Shown here: in pieces, positions 6,487 to 8,406 of the stretch
Numbering within the stretch: the first letter of the stretch is position 1
Layout of the letters: each line of letters opens with the position of its first letter
From: M50B91 sp964526665
GTDB lineage: Bacteria > Patescibacteriota > Gracilibacteria > UBA4473
Direction of reading: 5' to 3'
DNA length: 8,406 nt
Assembly (NCBI GenBank): GCA_964526665.1
Contig: CAZGJL010000027.1
Location: forward strand, 1-8,406
Notes under the pieces: generated by a model
What the model was told of the DNA's origin: nothing
Seen by the model: only the letters and a program-made list of their open reading frames with translations
The model's database searches: none
Made by a program: the position numbers and the translations under genes

Positions 6487-6515
6487 TTTTTAAACCCTTT
6501 TGTCAAACTTGTCAA
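6487..6515 (-). promoter_or_regulatory. Promoter of the secreted-paralogue operon
   Basis: A perfect -35 TTGACA (6515-6510) is followed after 17 bases by TAAAAA (6492-6487, four of six to the -10). Transcription would start near 6480, giving a leader of about 70 bases that contains the hairpin at 6428-6461. A second TTGACA lies at 6506-6501 but has no matching -10 at normal distance. Confidence 0.5.
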
Positions 6516-6538
6516 TACTTTTTTTACTCTTTTTCAAA

Positions 6539-6634
6539 TCAAAGAGACGTAAGCAACTTCCTCACTTTTCGAATATCTCCCAATAGTGCTCTTTGTCCCG
6601 TATTTAAAACTATATTCAGTAGAATTTTTTTCAT
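6539..6634 (-). CDS. Possible small gene for a cationic amphipathic 31-residue peptide
   Basis: In the 285-base stretch between the flanking genes, the minus strand has an ATG frame of 31 codons ending in TGA (MKKILLNIVLNT, then GQRALLGDIRKVRKLLTSL). The product would be strongly basic, with leucines and isoleucines spaced as in an amphipathic helix. There is no Shine-Dalgarno sequence, but none of the sure genes here has one either. No clear promoter was found. A frame this short can easily arise by chance, and I know of no match. Beyond this frame, the operon promoter and two hairpins, I see nothing else in 6409-6713. Confidence 0.2.
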   Translation of the reverse strand: MKKILLNIVLNTGQRALLGDIRKVRKLLTSL

Positions 6635-6694
6635 ATGTATATGTATCAAAAAACCGCGTTAAAACTAGCATCTCCTGAATTTGATGGCAAATTG

Positions 6695-6715
6695 AAAAGA
6701 CGAGACAGGTCTTTT
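6695..6715 (-). terminator. Weak hairpin at the stop codon of the 148-residue gene
   Basis: Perfect seven-base arms (AAAAGAC and GTCTTTT) enclose a seven-base loop and overlap the TAA stop at 6716-6714. The 3' arm ends in four T. The stem is AT-rich with only two G-C pairs, so it is at best a weak terminator; the stronger hairpin at 6428-6461 may be the real end of this transcript. Confidence 0.25.
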
Positions 6716-7160
6716 ACCCGTTTTTCAAAACATATCTACGATAGAGCTCTGTAATACGTTTTCCTGCTGCACGAAATAATTCATCTAATAATGTCTGTAA
6801 TCTTCGGATATCAAGATAAATCTCTTCCAGTGTAGCTGCCGAAAATTTATTAGAGTTTTTAATTTTATGTGCCTTACGAATCAATTGTCGTTGTTCTTTT
6901 TCAATAGCATGCTTCACTTTTGCTTGTTGACGAGCAATAGTTGGCAAAATGATTTCTTGTGCATGTGTTCCCTTAATAATTTTTTTAAGATCAATACTTC
7001 CCTTTTTCGTTGTTGTTTTTTTTGATCCATCAGAAAAATTTTCTCCTACGGTCTCTCCTACTGCCTCTGAAATCTTTAAATTTTCCAAATCAGCAAGTTC
7101 TCCACCCGTTTCGGAGCGAAATTGCTGTTCTATGTTTTTATTTTTTTCTGAAATCGACAT
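6714..7160 (-). CDS. Unrecognised charged, helical 148-residue protein downstream of ruvB
   Basis: I do not recognise this gene. The protein has no signal peptide or membrane segment, so it is probably cytoplasmic. Residues 1-45 are acidic and probably disordered (many Glu, Gly, Ser). Residues 47-63 are Lys-rich (KKTTTKKGS then LKKIIKG). Residues about 66-148 are predicted helical by eye, with a basic helix (ARQQAKVKHAIEKEQRQLIRKAHK) and a leucine-rich helical pair (LEEIYLDIRRLQTLLDELF, then ITELYRRYVL). This acid tail plus basic helical body could suit a nucleic-acid- or ribosome-associated protein, but that is a guess. It starts 48 bases after the ruvB stop with its own promoter and may also be read from ruvB. 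The ATG start is supported by promoter position; no Shine-Dalgarno. Confidence 0.75.
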   Translation of the reverse strand: MSISEKNKNIEQQFRSETGGELADLENLKISEAVGETVGENFSDGSKKTTTKKGSIDLKKIIKGTHAQEIILPTIARQQAKVKHAIEKEQRQLIRKAHKIKNSNKFSAATLEEIYLDIRRLQTLLDELFRAAGKRITELYRRYVLKNG

Positions 7161-7183
7161 TTTTGTAGAAATCGTTATTTAAC

Positions 7184-7212
7184 ACTATAACACGTTCAGG
7201 TGAATATCTCAA
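7184..7212 (-). promoter_or_regulatory. Promoter of the 148-residue gene, overlapping the ruvB stop
   Basis: TTGAGA (7212-7207, five of six) is followed after exactly 17 bases by TATAGT (7189-7184, five of six). The TGA inside the -35 hexamer is the ruvB stop codon. Transcription would start near 7177, leaving a leader of about 17 bases without a Shine-Dalgarno sequence. Confidence 0.55.
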
Positions 7213-8261
7213 GTAAAAAGCTGTGGTTCTGTAGGAGATGATAATCCTAAATGTCTCCATGCTGCATCTGTAGCAATACGCCCTCGTGCTGTGCGCTGCA
7301 ACATTCCTTCTCGAATAAGAAACGGCTCAATCATTGCCTCAATCGTTCGCTCATCTTCACCAATCGCTGCCGCCAAAGTACTCAATCCTGCTGGTCCACC
7401 AGAGAATTTCGTACATAGCGTCTGTAAAAACTCTTGATCTGCACGATCCAGACCAATGGCATCTATCGAAAGTTGCTTCAATGAATCTACTACTACTGGT
7501 GTAGTAATTTCTCCTTGATGTACGATTTCTGCAAAATCTCGAACCCGACGAAGGAGCCTATTTGCTATACGTGGTGTACGTCGTGAACTGCGAGACAAAA
7601 GTTGTGAAGCTTCTTTTTCAATAACAATATCCAAAATCTTTGCTGAACGATCTATGATTTGCTCAATTTCCTCTGGTTCGTAGTATCGCAATTTCTCAAC
7701 ATGCCCAAATCGATCACGTAATGGTCCTGACAACAAACTCGCCATTGTCGTGGCTCCTAGTAAAGTAAATTTTGGTAAATCAATACGCATTGTACGGGCA
7801 GAAGGCCCTTTTCCTACTACTAAATCAATCGCAAAATCCTCCATCGCCGTGTACAGAATCTCCTCTACCGGCTGTCTCAATCGATGAATTTCATCAATAA
7901 AAAGAAAATCATTGGGTTGTAGGTTTGTGAGGATTGCCGCCAAATCTCCTGGTTTTTCAAGTGCTGGTCCTGAGGTCACTCGTAAATTTGCTCCCATTTC
8001 TTCCGCCAATATTCCGGCCATTGTCGTTTTCCCTAATCCAGGAGGTCCATAAAAAAGTGCATGATCAAATGATTCTCCTCTTTTTTTTGCTGCAGCAATG
8101 AATATTCTCATGTTTTCCTTTACCTCTGTTTGTCCCAAATAGTTATCAAAATCTTTAGGACGAAGAGCATTTTCAAATTTTTCTTCCCCTCCTGCGTCAG
8201 CGCTCACCACACCTACGCCAACATTCGTGTTATCTCCGTCAACCATCTCATCTTCTATCAT
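7209..8261 (-). CDS. ruvB: Holliday junction branch migration ATPase RuvB
   Basis: RuvB is the hexameric AAA+ motor that, with RuvA, drives branch migration of Holliday junctions in recombination and repair. The 350-residue product has all landmarks. These are the ALRPKDFDNYLGQ entry (32-44), Walker A GPPGLGKT (72-79), Walker B DEIH (123-126), sensor 1 GATT (169-172), the arginine finger in PLRDRFG (R182), sensor 2 region RTPRIANRLLRRVRDF (228-243), and a C-terminal winged helix with GGPAGLSTLAAAIGE and LQRTARGR. Length fits the family. The first 25 residues are an acidic, Gly/Val-rich extension, as is common. ATG at 8261 is preferred over a TTG at 8297 that would add 12 residues. It ends in TGA, which supports UGA as a stop in this organism. 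ruvA and ruvC are not in the window. No Shine-Dalgarno is present. Confidence 0.96.
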   Translation of the reverse strand: MIEDEMVDGDNTNVGVGVVSADAGGEEKFENALRPKDFDNYLGQTEVKENMRIFIAAAKKRGESFDHALFYGPPGLGKTTMAGILAEEMGANLRVTSGPALEKPGDLAAILTNLQPNDFLFIDEIHRLRQPVEEILYTAMEDFAIDLVVGKGPSARTMRIDLPKFTLLGATTMASLLSGPLRDRFGHVEKLRYYEPEEIEQIIDRSAKILDIVIEKEASQLLSRSSRRTPRIANRLLRRVRDFAEIVHQGEITTPVVVDSLKQLSIDAIGLDRADQEFLQTLCTKFSGGPAGLSTLAAAIGEDERTIEAMIEPFLIREGMLQRTARGRIATDAAWRHLGLSSPTEPQLFT

Positions 8262-8285
8262 TGCGTACAGTGTGGCAGATTTTCT

Positions 8286-8311
8286 AGAGAGACACAATCT
8301 CTCTCTTTATA
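8286..8311 (-). promoter_or_regulatory. Possible -10 element and inverted repeat ahead of ruvB
   Basis: On the minus strand TATAAA (8311-8306) is followed directly by a perfect inverted repeat, AGAGAGA-TTGTG-TCTCTCT (8304-8286). The repeat would cover the likely transcription start, where it could be an operator or a 5' hairpin. No convincing -35 hexamer is placed 16-18 bases upstream, so the promoter call is weak. The remainder of 8312-8406 shows only short TTTGAAG repeats and nothing I can name. Confidence 0.3.
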
Positions 8312-8406
8312 CATAAAATTCCTATTTTGTGGTTTGAAGTTTGTAATTTGAAGATTTATCCAAACTCCTTTAAACAGCCCTTCCTGTACACATTTTTTAT
8401 ACTTAA

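Noticed and set aside
6459..6662. Plus-strand frame of 67 codons in the intergenic stretch
   Set aside because: Its Phe- and Cys-rich product is what the reverse of A-rich non-coding DNA gives. It overlaps a terminator and the promoter of the minus-strand operon.
7209..7211. Possible recoded UGA (code 25) in this lineage
   Set aside because: No long gene contains an in-frame TGA, and ruvB ends at TGA at the normal end of the family. The standard bacterial code fits.
1..8406. tRNA, rRNA, CRISPR array, insertion sequence or prophage
   Set aside because: No cloverleaf-like segment, regular spaced repeats, transposase motifs or phage genes were seen on either strand by reading.

Overview
This AT-rich window has short intergenic gaps and eight protein-coding genes. 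It looks like chromosomal DNA of a Candidate Phyla Radiation (Patescibacteria) bacterium. The reasons are a mix of housekeeping genes (bS21, RuvB) with secreted proteins of no recognised family, a surface protein with SLH domains, and an unusual fused metabolic enzyme. I favour the Peregrinibacteria/Gracilibacteria side, but that is inference from general character, not from a marker. UGA acts as a stop here: ruvB ends in TGA and no long frame contains an in-frame TGA. This argues against the code-25 lineages (Absconditabacteria, Gracilibacteria sensu stricto).

Layout, left to right: rpsU (bS21, minus); a secreted protein with three SLH domains (minus); a shikimate kinase-PurN fusion (the only plus-strand gene, divergent from the SLH gene); a strong bidirectional terminator; a 597-residue secreted beta-rich repeat protein (minus); a tandem pair of related secreted proteins sharing a C-x7-CAIT motif (minus, probably one operon, closed by a terminator); a 285-base stretch holding a promoter, a leader terminator hairpin and a possible 31-codon gene; an unrecognised 148-residue charged helical protein (minus); and ruvB (minus).

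About half of the window encodes exported proteins: the SLH protein, the 597-residue protein and the pair. The SLH protein and the 597-residue protein seem to share a beta-sandwich repeat, which suggests one envelope or S-layer-associated set. The fusion protein joins a step of aromatic amino-acid synthesis to a step of purine synthesis. Its kinase Walker A motif carries Ala in place of the usual Ser/Thr.

No gene here has a convincing Shine-Dalgarno sequence. At least two genes (rpsU and the fusion) have promoter-like hexamers placed so that transcription would start at or next to the start codon, which suggests leaderless mRNAs. No tRNA, rRNA, CRISPR array, insertion sequence or phage gene was seen.
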